Assembly (NCBI RefSeq): GCF_000751775.1
Contig: NZ_CCRF01000088.1
Span: 1 to 34,470 of the forward strand
Source: Caldibacillus thermoamylovorans
GTDB taxonomy: Bacteria > Bacillota > Bacilli > Bacillales > Caldibacillaceae
Length of the DNA: 34,470 bases
Direction of reading: 5' to 3'
Shown: piece after piece, positions 1 through 8,205 of the stretch
Numbering within the stretch: position 1 is the stretch's first letter
Layout: each line of letters begins with the position of its first letter
Made by a program: the position numbers and the translations under genes
Notes under the pieces: generated by a model
The model's input: only the letters and a program-made list of their open reading frames with translations
Databases searched by the model: none
Told to the model about the DNA's origin: nothing

Positions 1-78
1 CCCCGCAATTTTTTGAGTGCATCCATTCCTATTTGATCAGTTTCAAAGTAATTTTTGCAACTGCGAGACTACAACTGG

Positions 79-1056
79 TTAAAAAGTAACACTTCTCTTA
101 ACAATTTTTTCTTTTGCCGCTTCATATTGCTGTTTCAGTTCGGCAACAATTTCAGCAAGGGATTGGACCTGTGTGATCGCCCCCACCCCTTGTCCGGCTG
201 ACCAGACATCTTTCCAAGCCCGGATGTTTGGATTGCCCAACTCAGAAAAATCAATTTTTTCTTTCCGTTGTAATTTTTCCGGGTCAAGACCAACCTGTTT
301 AATACTCGGAATTAAGTAGTTCGCATTCACACCACTGAACGCATCGGTATAAATAATATCCTCCACCCTTGATTCAATAATCATTTTTTTATAGGCTTCA
401 TTTGCCAAACTTTCTTTCGCCGGGATAAATCGTGAGCCAAGATAGGCAAAATCCGCTCCAAGAATTTCAGCGGCAAGAATATCTTCACCTTTCGACATCG
501 CACCCGCTAAAACTACCGGACCATCCCAAAACGTTTTTACTTCGTGGATAAATGCAAACGGACTGTACGTGCCGCCATGTCCACCTGCCCCGCTGCAAAC
601 AAGAACGAGCCCGTCAACCCCTTTCTCAATTGCTTTTTTGGCAAATTTGACATTGATGACATCAGAAAAAACTACACCCCCATACTGGTGGGCAATTTCG
701 ACAACCGGGCTCGGGTCACCAAGAGAAGTGATAATGAGTGGCGGTTGATATTTTTTAATCAGTTGCAAATCTTCCGTAAACCTTTTGTTGGAACGGTGAC
801 TAATGAAGTTAATCCCCCAAGGTGCGATTTTTTTATCGGGATTGGCCGTTTTTATCCGGTCCCATTCTGTAGTAATCTGTTCAAACCACCCTTCCAGAAT
901 TTCATTTGTGCGGGCATTTAACGCCGGAAAAGTTCCGATAATTCCTGCCTCACATGCTCGCAAAACCATATTTGGGTCATTGATTAAAAACATCGGTGCC
1001 ATAATGACCGGGATGGTTGTAGATTCTTTAAACTTTTCAATGCTTGTTTTTGTCAT
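79..1056 (-). CDS. Nitronate monooxygenase / 2-nitropropane dioxygenase-like FMN protein
   Basis: The product is a TIM-barrel flavoprotein of the nitronate monooxygenase (NPD) family, which oxidises alkyl nitronates using FMN. Visible family marks are MAPM near the N-terminus, the glycine-rich phosphate-binding segment SGAGGHGG (about residues 155-162), and a second phosphate-binding stretch AGAMSKGED followed by GADFAYLGSRF. I chose the ATG at 1054-1056 (325 aa): AAGGAG lies 9 nt before it, whereas the ATG at 1063-1065 abuts the Shine-Dalgarno. It is the last gene of the acyl-CoA cluster, about 240 bp beyond the CaiB-like gene. In such clusters these proteins are often annotated as enoyl reductase-like, so the true substrate is uncertain. 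The family call is firm; a nitronate substrate is not. Confidence 0.88.
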   Translation of the reverse strand: MTKTSIEKFKESTTIPVIMAPMFLINDPNMVLRACEAGIIGTFPALNARTNEILEGWFEQITTEWDRIKTANPDKKIAPWGINFISHRSNKRFTEDLQLIKKYQPPLIITSLGDPSPVVEIAHQYGGVVFSDVINVKFAKKAIEKGVDGLVLVCSGAGGHGGTYSPFAFIHEVKTFWDGPVVLAGAMSKGEDILAAEILGADFAYLGSRFIPAKESLANEAYKKMIIESRVEDIIYTDAFSGVNANYLIPSIKQVGLDPEKLQRKEKIDFSELGNPNIRAWKDVWSAGQGVGAITQVQSLAEIVAELKQQYEAAKEKIVKRSVTF

Positions 1057-1155
1057 AAAATTCATCTCCTTTTTAGTTAAATATTGTCAATGGTAGAGCC
1101 AAAAACTCAATGAAACTGAGAAAACCATAACAATAGAAGAGAGAAAAACAGAATT

Positions 1156-1310
1156 TGGTTGCTTAATCCCTATGCGCACATATCGGGAAAGTTCAGCGCT
1201 GGAAGTTTTTACGCAGCGCAACTCCGGAAACTTTTACAGTTGCTTAACCCTTATACCCGCTTACCCGGTAAGATTACCCGACGCAACTCTGAAAAACTTT
1301 TACGATTTGT
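1156..1310. repeat. Degenerate tandem duplication after the CaiB-like gene
   Basis: The gap between the CaiB-like and NMO-like genes holds imperfect repeats. GTTGCTTAA starts at 1158 and again at 1239 (81 bp apart). A GCGCAACTCCGG-AAACTTTTAC block near 1216 recurs in changed form near 1279, and a third related stretch (GCGCTGGAAGTTTTTACG) lies near 1196. The last copy runs up to and into the stop codon region of the minus-strand CaiB-like gene. Nothing else of note is seen in 1057-1299. Confidence 0.6.
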
Positions 1311-2430
1311 CTTGATTTAAATAATACTCTGTGTGCTCACCTAATTTCGGGGCAGCTGTCCGGATTTTCCCCGGTGTTCTTGATAATTTAATAGGGATTC
1401 CAATATGTTTTACCGGTATGCCATCCTGCTCAATGGCTTCGAACATTTTTCTGGCTTGCACTTGCGGATGGTTGACCAGTTCGGCAAAAGTTAAAACCGG
1501 CGAAACGCATGCTTCTGCATCTTCAAAAATATCCATCCATTCTGCCAATGTTTTTGTATACATAACGGTTTGAATATCGTGCTTCAGCTTATATTGGACT
1601 TCATCCGGTTCATTTAATAGAGGAATCCATTCCGGTTTCCCAAGTTTTTGGCAAAATATGCGCCAAAACTTCATTTCCAATGCCCCGACTGCTAACCAAC
1701 GTCCGTCTTTCGTCTGATAGACCTCATAGCACGCAAGCCCACCGGACAACATCTGTTCCCCTCGTTTAGACGGAATGTTTTTCATCAAATAATTTGGAAG
1801 GGTGGATTGAAGAAGCGATATCACCCCATCCATCATGGAAATGTCGATAAATTGCCCTTTTCCGGACTTTTCCCGCTCCAATAATGCAAGTAAAATACCA
1901 GTCACTGCCGGATAAGCCCCACCAGCAAGATCAGCAACTTGAACGGCTGGTACAATCGGTTTTCCATCCTTTTCCCCCATTAACTCCAACAATCCGGCGT
2001 AACTAATATAATTGATATCGTGACCCGGCATTTCTGCATAGGGCCCCGTTTGTCCATAACCGCTAATGGCACAATAAATGAGGCGAGGGTTTATTTTTTC
2101 TAAAACAGGAAAATCGAGACCTAGCCGTTTCATGACCCCCGGACGAAAAGATTCGACAACCACATCGGCTTTTCCAACCATTTGTAAAAATTGGTCTTTT
2201 CCCTCATCTGTTTTCAAGTCGAGCGTTACACTTTTTTTATTGCGGTTCAAAGAATGAAACATCACACTATTTTCATCAATTTTCGGTTCATAATGTCGGG
2301 CATAGTCACCTAATTCAGGCGCTTCAATTTTAATCACTTCCGCCCCAAAATCGGCAAGAAGCATCGTGCAAAAAGGTCCGGGAAGCAGACGGGATAAATC
2401 CAGCACGCGGATGGATTGTAATGGAAACAT
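1300..2430 (-). CDS. CaiB/BaiF-family enzyme, alpha-methylacyl-CoA racemase-like
   Basis: This is a class III CoA-transferase fold protein. The N-terminus (RVLDLSRLLPGP, then DFGAEVIKIE) is typical. The segment PGHDINYIS followed 30 residues later by VADLAGG matches the His/Asp catalytic pair of alpha-methylacyl-CoA racemases (His126 and Asp156 of the mycobacterial enzyme as I recall, also 30 apart), so a 2-methylacyl-CoA racemase is likelier than a CoA-transferase. I start at the ATG 2428-2430 (376 aa), because GAGG sits 8 nt before it while an ATG at 2448 has no ribosome site. It lies in a run of minus-strand beta-oxidation genes, consistent with breakdown of branched-chain acyl-CoA. Substrate unknown. 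Confidence 0.88.
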   Translation of the reverse strand: MFPLQSIRVLDLSRLLPGPFCTMLLADFGAEVIKIEAPELGDYARHYEPKIDENSVMFHSLNRNKKSVTLDLKTDEGKDQFLQMVGKADVVVESFRPGVMKRLGLDFPVLEKINPRLIYCAISGYGQTGPYAEMPGHDINYISYAGLLELMGEKDGKPIVPAVQVADLAGGAYPAVTGILLALLEREKSGKGQFIDISMMDGVISLLQSTLPNYLMKNIPSKRGEQMLSGGLACYEVYQTKDGRWLAVGALEMKFWRIFCQKLGKPEWIPLLNEPDEVQYKLKHDIQTVMYTKTLAEWMDIFEDAEACVSPVLTFAELVNHPQVQARKMFEAIEQDGIPVKHIGIPIKLSRTPGKIRTAAPKLGEHTEYYLNQDKS

Positions 2431-2552
2431 CGATTCAACCTCTTTCATTAACGTTTTGGAAAAGTTCCCTTATACTCTAATATTTGGGAAAATTGATCAG
2501 ATTTTCTTTAACATTTGCTGTGAGTGCTATTAAAGTTTTCTCCGGCAAAGGT

Positions 2553-3704
2553 TTAGTCCAGTCGTTCAATAATTGTCGCATTGGCCATTCCGTAACCTTC
2601 GCACATCGTTTGAAGTCCGTAGCGACCGCCCGTTCTTTCCAGCTCACTCATCATCGTCAACATCAGTCTTGCTCCGCTGGCTCCAAGAGGGTGTCCTAGT
2701 GCAATGGCCCCGCCGTTCGGATTCAATTTTTTTGCATCCGCTCCGGTATCTTTCAACCAAGCAAGCGGTACCGATGCGAACGCTTCATTTACTTCAAAAA
2801 TATCAATCTCTTGAATCGTTAAACCGGCCTTTTTCAACACTTTTTCCGTAGCCGGGATCACGCCGGTCAACATGAGGGTCGGATCGGAACCTACAACCGT
2901 CCTTGCGACAATGCGAAATCTTGGTTTTAACCCGAGCTGTTCCGCTTTTTCACGGGACATAATGAGAATGGCAGCGGCCCCGTCACTAATTTGGCTTGAG
3001 TTTCCGGCTGTAATAAAACCGTTTTCTTTAAAAGACGGCTTTAATCCTGCCAGTTTTTCCATTGATGTGTCTTTACGCGGCCCTTCGTCTTTCGTTACAA
3101 TCGTTTTCGTTCCATCCGGCAATGTAACTTCAACAGGCATTATTTCTTTCGCAAAACGGCCTTCATCTTGTGCTTGAATGGCTTTTTGATGACTATTTAG
3201 TGAAAATTCGTCCAACTCGTCCTTTGTCGTATGCCATTTTTCCGCAATCCGTTCCGCCGATAATCCTTGATTAATCATTTCATACTTAGAAGTAAGTGCC
3301 TCGCTGTAAGTTACCCCTTGCGTATTAGAAAACATTGGCACACGAGACATGCTCTCTACTCCACCGGCAATAACAACATCCATATCCCCGCTTATGATTG
3401 CTTGTGCGGCAAAATGTACGGCTTGTTGACTCGAACCGCATTGCCTGTCAATTGTCGTTCCCGGCACTTCAATCGGAAAACCGGCAATAAGTGCTGCTTG
3501 CCTGGCAATATCAGAAGCCTGTTCCCCAACTTGTGTAACACAACCATAGATCACATCTTCAACAAGACCCGGCTCAATACCCGCACGCTTAACCACTTCG
3601 GCAAGCGGCAATGCGGCCAGTTCCTCCGCCCGAATACCACTAAGTAAACCATTTCTCTTTCCAACCGGCGTCCGTACCCCTTCGATAATAACCGCTTCTT
3701 TCAT
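2553..3704 (-). CDS. Thiolase (acetyl-CoA acyltransferase)
   Basis: This 383-residue thiolase carries all catalytic features: the acylated cysteine in DRQCGSSQQA (C89), NEAFA, the histidine in ALGHPLGASG (about H338) and the second cysteine in MCEGYG (about C368). It cleaves 3-ketoacyl-CoA with CoA to give acetyl-CoA, the last step of a beta-oxidation turn, or runs the reverse condensation. The ATG at 3704 follows AAGGGGG with 7 nt spacing. It begins 34 bp after the acyl-CoA dehydrogenase stop, so the two are probably co-transcribed. The neighbours favour a degradative role. Confidence 0.93.
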   Translation of the reverse strand: MKEAVIIEGVRTPVGKRNGLLSGIRAEELAALPLAEVVKRAGIEPGLVEDVIYGCVTQVGEQASDIARQAALIAGFPIEVPGTTIDRQCGSSQQAVHFAAQAIISGDMDVVIAGGVESMSRVPMFSNTQGVTYSEALTSKYEMINQGLSAERIAEKWHTTKDELDEFSLNSHQKAIQAQDEGRFAKEIMPVEVTLPDGTKTIVTKDEGPRKDTSMEKLAGLKPSFKENGFITAGNSSQISDGAAAILIMSREKAEQLGLKPRFRIVARTVVGSDPTLMLTGVIPATEKVLKKAGLTIQEIDIFEVNEAFASVPLAWLKDTGADAKKLNPNGGAIALGHPLGASGARLMLTMMSELERTGGRYGLQTMCEGYGMANATIIERLD

Positions 3705-3738
3705 AGACGTTCCCCCTTCTTCTTAAGTAGAATGCCAC

Positions 3739-4881
3739 TCAAAGTAAATTTTTCGCAATAATTTGCTTCATAATCTCATTTGAACCTGCATAAATGGAAG
3801 TTACAGCGATATCACGGTATCGTCTCGCAATCTCGTATTCTTCCATATATCCGTAACCACCATGTAATTGCATGCATTCACCGGCTATTTTTTTCGCCAA
3901 ATCCGAAACCCACCATTTTGCCATCGATACTTCGGTGACGATAGATTTTCCTTTCATATGTTCCAAAATAAGCCGATCTACAAAAGCACGCCCTATTTGG
4001 AGCTCCGTGGCCATTTCGGCAATTTTAAATTGGGTATTTTGAAAATTGCTGATTGTTGTACCAAAGGCTTGCCGCTGTTTTACATAATCAATCGTTAACT
4101 CTAACATTTTTTCGGCAGAAGCCATACATTGAATAGCAACAAGCAAACGTTCCTGTTGTAATTTTTCCATTAAATAGTAAAATCCCTTTCCTTCTTCACC
4201 AAGTAAATTCGTTCTTGGGACCCGCACTTCTTCAAAAATTAACTCACTTGTGTCATTGGCATGCTGACCAATCTTTCTCAATTTTTTCCCTTTCTTAAAA
4301 CCGGGGGTACCAGCTTCTACAACAAATAAACTAATGCCGCGGTGAGGAGGGTTTACTTTTGGATCGGTTTTACAAACGAGAACAACTAAATCGGTCGTGT
4401 AACCGTTTGTGATAAATGTTTTTTCACCGTTAATGATATAGTCGTCCCCATCACGAATAGCGGTCGTTTGAATACTCGCCAAATCAGAGCCCGCTCCCGG
4501 TTCCGTCATACCAATGGCGGTTATTATATCACCTGTAAGTGCACCGGGTAACCATCGCTGTTTTTGTTCTTCCGTTCCATAAGCTTCGATATACGGAATA
4601 ACAATATCATTATGTAGACTGATTCCGACCATTCCCGTGCCGACCCGCTCCATTTCTTCATTCATGACAACCGCATAACCAAAATCGGTGCCTAAACCGC
4701 CGTATTTTTCCTCAACTTGCGGGCAAAGATAACCTTGTTCTCCAAGTTTTTTCCAAAATGAACGTGGCACTTCTTTATTTTTTTCCCACTGTTCATAGTT
4801 TGGGACCGCTTCCTTTTCTAAAAATTTCCGTAAAGCTTGTCGGAAAATCTCATGTTCTTCCGTTAAGTACAAGTGCTCCAT
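3739..4881 (-). CDS. Acyl-CoA dehydrogenase
   Basis: This is a full-length (380 aa) FAD-dependent acyl-CoA dehydrogenase that makes the 2,3 double bond. It shows ITAIGMTEPGAGSD, INGEKTFITNG, RQAFG and the C-terminal MQLHGGYGYM...IYAGSNEIMK. The usual MCAD-type catalytic Glu (YEG) is Ala here (YAG), while QQERLLVA carries a Glu in the position used by the long-chain/isovaleryl type (about E244), so I place it in that subgroup. The ATG at 4879-4881 has a GGGGGG ribosome site 7 nt upstream; an in-frame TTG at 4896 is less likely. The upstream gap holds a FadR-like palindrome and a possible cre site, suggesting its own promoter. Confidence 0.92.
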   Translation of the reverse strand: MEHLYLTEEHEIFRQALRKFLEKEAVPNYEQWEKNKEVPRSFWKKLGEQGYLCPQVEEKYGGLGTDFGYAVVMNEEMERVGTGMVGISLHNDIVIPYIEAYGTEEQKQRWLPGALTGDIITAIGMTEPGAGSDLASIQTTAIRDGDDYIINGEKTFITNGYTTDLVVLVCKTDPKVNPPHRGISLFVVEAGTPGFKKGKKLRKIGQHANDTSELIFEEVRVPRTNLLGEEGKGFYYLMEKLQQERLLVAIQCMASAEKMLELTIDYVKQRQAFGTTISNFQNTQFKIAEMATELQIGRAFVDRLILEHMKGKSIVTEVSMAKWWVSDLAKKIAGECMQLHGGYGYMEEYEIARRYRDIAVTSIYAGSNEIMKQIIAKNLL

Positions 4882-4900
4882 CCGCACACCCCCCAATAAT

Positions 4901-4915
4901 TAAAACGCTTTCTTT
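4901..4915 (-). promoter_or_regulatory. Possible cre (CcpA) site in the acyl-CoA dehydrogenase leader
   Basis: On the minus strand the bases read AAGAAAGCGTTTTAA, which fits the core AA-N-CG of the CcpA consensus but misses two conserved outer positions. It lies about 20 nt before the start codon. Carbon-catabolite repression of acyl degradation would make sense, but the match is only fair. Confidence 0.3.
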
Positions 4916-4977
4916 TTAAAAAATTATCACCTTCCTTGTTTATGATTATTAATTATTTTCTAAAAAAAGGCAACTAA

Positions 4978-4995
4978 AAAATGAATCCTCATTCA
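4978..4995. promoter_or_regulatory. FadR-like operator palindrome
   Basis: On the minus strand the site reads TGAATGA-GGAT-TCATTTT. The Bacillus FadR (TetR-type) box, as I recall it, is TGAATGA-N4-TCATTCA, so 12 of 14 arm positions match. It lies about 100 bp upstream of the acyl-CoA dehydrogenase start and just downstream of a TTGTCA that could serve as a -35. No fadR gene is in the window. The rest of 4882-5173 shows no gene. Confidence 0.45.
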
Positions 4996-5173
4996 TCATT
5001 TTTTTGACAAATTCACCGCTAAACGAACTGGATGTTGTATTCTGAATGTATCTGATTTTTTTCGAAAGATACTATCTTTTGAAATTTCCCCCAAAACCAA
5101 CTGGATGTCCCTTCATCAAAAAGTACCCCCATTGAAGTTCACTTTTTCACCGGCTTGAACATTTCCTTTAAGA

Positions 5174-5950
5174 TTATGTAAATTTTGCTTTCCTTTTATT
5201 TAAAAAGGCGTCGACACCTTCTTTATAATCCTCTGATGTAACGGAATCTAAAATTTCCTGTAAAATTTCGTCATTATCATCTTCTCCGCCATGCAAAACG
5301 TGATTAATAATTTTCTTCGCACTTCGAACAGTCATTTGCGAGTTTTCACATATCATTTTCGCATAAGCATAAGTTTCCTTTTCTAATTGATTCGACTCGC
5401 AGATTCGATTAATAAGACCCATTCGGAGTGCTTCTTCAGCGCTAAAAATCCGCCCGGTATATAAAATATCTTTCGCATTTGCCTGACCAACCAAGTCAAC
5501 TAAATGCTTTGTTGCCTTCGTATTATAAATAATCCCAAGTTTTGCCGGGGTAATCGCAAATTTCCCGGTGGAATCGGAAAATCGAAAATCGCATGCCACT
5601 GCCAGTTCGCAACCACCTCCAACACAAAATCCTTGAATCATGGCAATTACCGGCTTTGGCCCTATTGCGATTTTTTCCTCGAGATCAGCCATCACTTTAC
5701 TATAGGTGATAATTTCTTCAGCTGTGGATCTCCTTGTCCGAAATTCGCTGATATCTGCTCCTGCCGAAAAAGCTTCTTCAGTCGTACTGCGAAAGACAAT
5801 AACTTTTACTGCACGGTCCTCATGGCAACGTTCAACATATTCATTCAGGCTCTCCCACATTTCGAACGATAGGGCATTCCTTTTTTCCGGCCGGTTAATA
5901 AAAATGGATGCGATATTGTCTTTGACTTCCATAAAAATTTGATTCGCCAT
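5174..5950 (-). CDS. Enoyl-CoA hydratase/isomerase (crotonase) family protein
   Basis: The 258-residue protein has the crotonase fold: RPEKRNALS, the oxyanion segment AFSAGADI, and GFCVGGGCELA with one catalytic-position Glu (E115). The second Glu of true hydratases (in a PE-x-x-LG context) is replaced: the sequence is FAITPAKLGI, with Ala at 136. It may therefore be an isomerase, hydrolase or decarboxylase rather than a classical hydratase. The ATG at 5948-5950 follows AGGAGGTAAAC. It lies 79 bp downstream of the SDR gene; a 41-bp tandem repeat fills that gap. Family sure, reaction open. Confidence 0.88.
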   Translation of the reverse strand: MANQIFMEVKDNIASIFINRPEKRNALSFEMWESLNEYVERCHEDRAVKVIVFRSTTEEAFSAGADISEFRTRRSTAEEIITYSKVMADLEEKIAIGPKPVIAMIQGFCVGGGCELAVACDFRFSDSTGKFAITPAKLGIIYNTKATKHLVDLVGQANAKDILYTGRIFSAEEALRMGLINRICESNQLEKETYAYAKMICENSQMTVRSAKKIINHVLHGGEDDNDEILQEILDSVTSEDYKEGVDAFLNKRKAKFT

Positions 5951-5961
5951 GTTTACCTCCT

Positions 5962-6062
5962 GAAAATACTCGTTCTGTAAAATTTTCCTTTAGTCATTTC
6001 CCGAAAAACTTATTCTGCAAAACTTTCCTTTAGTCATTTTCCCGGAATACTTTTCCCAAAAC
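5962..6062. repeat. 41-bp tandem repeat spanning the SDR stop codon
   Basis: Copies begin at 5962, 6003 and 6044 (period exactly 41). The best shared block is TTTCCTTTAGTCATTT with flanking GAAAA-ACT-TTCTG-AAAA. The third copy is partial. The last codons and TAA of the minus-strand SDR gene lie in the 6003-6044 copies, so the gene end has been duplicated into the SDR-crotonase gap. Confidence 0.8.
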
Positions 6063-6809
6063 ATCCATACCGCCTGTAGCCGATAAAATACAGCCGGTAA
6101 TTAAGTCAGACTTTTCATCCGCAAGAAAAGCAATCGTTCGGGCAATATCTTCTCCGGTCCCTTCCCTTCTTCTTTCAGGAGCGGATTTCATATACGAAAC
6201 GGCATCGGCAATTGTTTTTTCCTTCCACTCGCTTTTAATATCACCCGGTGAAACCATGTTTGCTGTAATCCCGTTTTTCGCTTCTTCAATTGCAATCGTT
6301 CGTGTTAGTGACGCAAGCCCCGTTTTTGCGGCAGCGAATGCGGAACGGTAAATCCAACCCGGTGCCGTTTCTACCCGATCAAAACCCATGGTGATAATTC
6401 GTCCCCATTTTTGTTTTCGCATCGACGGGATGACCAGTTTTGCCAAATAAAAAGCACTGGTTAAATTTCCTTGTAACAAATAATTCCACTCGTCCATCTC
6501 ATACTCTGTAAGTGGTTTTCTTTCTTGAATATACGGGCCGGCATTATGAACAAGAATATCAATTTTTTGGAAAACCTCCATCGCCTTACTTACCATACGC
6601 TCACAATCAGAGGAGTTTGCAACATCTCCTTGTACCTCAATATTTTTCGTACCATATCTCCGGTTTAGCTCGTTAGCAAGGGTCTCGGCTTCCAAGGCAC
6701 TGTTTCGGTAGTTAATTACCACATTGCAGCCTTTTTCAGCTAATTGAATCGCTGTTTGTTTCCCGATCCCGGTCGCTCCCCCGGTAATTAAGGCAACTTT
6801 ATGATCCAT
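6030..6809 (-). CDS. Short-chain dehydrogenase/reductase (SDR), atypical active site
   Basis: This 259-residue Rossmann protein has the NAD(P) motif TGGATGIGK (residues 9-17), a DV around residue 62 and NAGPY (89-93). It could act as 3-hydroxyacyl-CoA dehydrogenase or a related reductase in the acyl cluster. The catalytic Tyr of the YxxxK motif appears to be Phe: the sequence is SAFAAAKTG with F158 and K162, and the usual Ser before it is also not evident. A Tyr at 154 is 8 residues from the Lys, which does not match the Y-x6-K of enoyl reductases either. The ATG follows AAGGGGG by 8 nt. It is the first gene of the minus-strand cluster. Confidence 0.87.
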   Translation of the reverse strand: MDHKVALITGGATGIGKQTAIQLAEKGCNVVINYRNSALEAETLANELNRRYGTKNIEVQGDVANSSDCERMVSKAMEVFQKIDILVHNAGPYIQERKPLTEYEMDEWNYLLQGNLTSAFYLAKLVIPSMRKQKWGRIITMGFDRVETAPGWIYRSAFAAAKTGLASLTRTIAIEEAKNGITANMVSPGDIKSEWKEKTIADAVSYMKSAPERRREGTGEDIARTIAFLADEKSDLITGCILSATGGMDVLGKVFREND

Positions 6810-6850
6810 AGAAAGTACCCCCTTATTTTTTTGTAATTAAATTTTTCCAA

Positions 6851-6872
6851 TATCCAGAAAGCCTTACTGGAA
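6851..6872. promoter_or_regulatory. TCCAG-N9-CTGGA inverted repeat, copy 1
   Basis: TATCCAG at 6851 and CTGGAA at 6867 form an inverted repeat with a 9-nt centre. The same arrangement recurs at 7047-7068 in the same divergent gap, so it may be an operator for a dimeric regulator of the SDR cluster and/or the GNAT gene. The rest of 6810-7146 is AT-rich, with no gene. Confidence 0.35.
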
Positions 6873-7046
6873 CTTCCCATAATGGTAAATATTTCAGTTT
6901 GCGTAAAAGGTTATGAAAGCATGGGATTTCACGTGTTGTCCATAAAATAATTTCCAAAAATCGAAGTCGGACTATTTTCAAAGGTTATTATATTTGATAA
7001 AATTACTATAAAATTAGAAGGGCTTCAAATGATTAAAATGTTTCAG

Positions 7047-7068
7047 TATCCAGACTTTCAAGCTGGAA
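7047..7068. promoter_or_regulatory. TCCAG-N9-CTGGA inverted repeat, copy 2
   Basis: TATCCAG at 7047 and CTGGAA at 7063 repeat the arms and the 9-nt spacing of the copy at 6851-6872, about 196 bp away, with different central bases. Conserved arms with a varied centre are what an operator pair would show. Confidence 0.35.
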
Positions 7069-7146
7069 GTTGATACATATTACTCTTAGCTTACCAAAAA
7101 TCTTTGCATTTGAGTAATGATTGAATCTTTGTCAGGAGGCGGTCCA

Positions 7147-7635
7147 TTGAAAGAAATCCAAATTCGGCCGATTCGTAAAGAAGATATTTCCGGCCTTAAT
7201 GAAATTCGTCGACACCCGGCTGTTACAGAGAATACCTTAGGCTTACCCTCTGAACGAATCGAAAGGACAGAAGAATTTTTTAATCGTCTTGGACCGGATG
7301 ATCATGTTTTTGTGGCAGTAACCGGAAGTACTGTGGTCGGAATGGGGGCTCTTTTTGTAAACAGCGGAAAATTACGTCATACGGGAAGACTTGTTTTGAT
7401 GGTACATGGTGATTTTCATAACAAGGGAATTGGCAGTTCGCTGTTAAATACATTAGTTCATCTTGCGGACCATGATTTAGGATTAATCAGGCTTGAACTT
7501 GATGTCGTTGTCGATAATGAACCTGCAATTCACTTATATAAAAAATACGGATTCGAAATCGAAGGAAGACTGAAAAAAGCTCATTTTTCCCGTGGAGAAT
7601 ATCAAGATCTCTTTATTATGGGCCGGGTGAAATAA
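7147..7635 (+). CDS. GNAT-family N-acetyltransferase
   Basis: This 162-residue protein has the acetyl-CoA pyrophosphate-binding loop HNKGIGSSLL and the C-terminal LYKKYGFEIEGR typical of GNAT enzymes, which move an acetyl group from acetyl-CoA to an amine. The acceptor cannot be told. I start at TTG 7147 because AGGAGG at 7134-7139 lies 7 nt before it and the protein then begins KEIQIRPI as family members do; the ATG at 7117 has no ribosome site. It is monocistronic or leads the alaRT pair 66 bp downstream. Confidence 0.87.
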   Translation: MKEIQIRPIRKEDISGLNEIRRHPAVTENTLGLPSERIERTEEFFNRLGPDDHVFVAVTGSTVVGMGALFVNSGKLRHTGRLVLMVHGDFHNKGIGSSLLNTLVHLADHDLGLIRLELDVVVDNEPAIHLYKKYGFEIEGRLKKAHFSRGEYQDLFIMGRVK

Positions 7636-7701
7636 ATCATTTTTCGGCTGAACCAGTTCATCAAACATAATTTTTTATGTAAAAACTAGAGGAGGAACAT
7701 C

Positions 7702-8205
7702 ATGAAACTGACAAATGAAGAACTTGAAATATTGGCGATTTTGGAAGAAAACCACCGGCAATCGGTAAAGTCAATCGCCATGCAAGTACAATTAAGTGAA
7801 GACAAGGTAGCAGAACTAATTAAAAAATTAGAAGATGAAAATATTATCGTCAGTTATCCGGCTCTGATCGATTGGAGCAAGGTTGACGGAAAAGAAAATG
7901 TCGTGGCTATGATCGACGTCAAAGTAACGCCAAAACGGGGAGTTGGCTTTGATGAAGTGGCTGAAAAGATCTACCGGTTCCCGGAAGTCACTTCCCTGTA
8001 TTTAATGTCCGGTGCCTATGATTTGTCGGTTACGGTTGAAGGAAAAACAATGAAAGAAATTGCTATGTTTGTGTCGGATAAATTATCGACAGTCGAAAAC
8101 GTCATTTCGACTACCACCCATTTTATGTTAAAAAAATATAAACATGATGGCGTGATTATTGAAGGAAAAGAAGATCAAGATCGCAGAATGGTGGTAGCTC
8201 CATGA
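7702..8205 (+). CDS. alaR: Lrp/AsnC-family regulator, AlaR (YugG)-like
   Basis: This 167-residue protein has an N-terminal winged helix-turn-helix (about 1-60, SVKSIAMQVQLSEDKVAELIKKLE) and a C-terminal RAM ligand-binding domain with the pattern VTSLYLMSGAYDLSV. Length and partner match B. subtilis AlaR (YugG), the regulator paired with the alanine transaminase AlaT. The start has GGAGGAACATC before it. Its TGA overlaps the aminotransferase ATG by 4 nt, so the two are translationally coupled. Effector binding by an amino acid such as alanine is inferred from the family. Confidence 0.85.
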   Translation: MKLTNEELEILAILEENHRQSVKSIAMQVQLSEDKVAELIKKLEDENIIVSYPALIDWSKVDGKENVVAMIDVKVTPKRGVGFDEVAEKIYRFPEVTSLYLMSGAYDLSVTVEGKTMKEIAMFVSDKLSTVENVISTTTHFMLKKYKHDGVIIEGKEDQDRRMVVAP

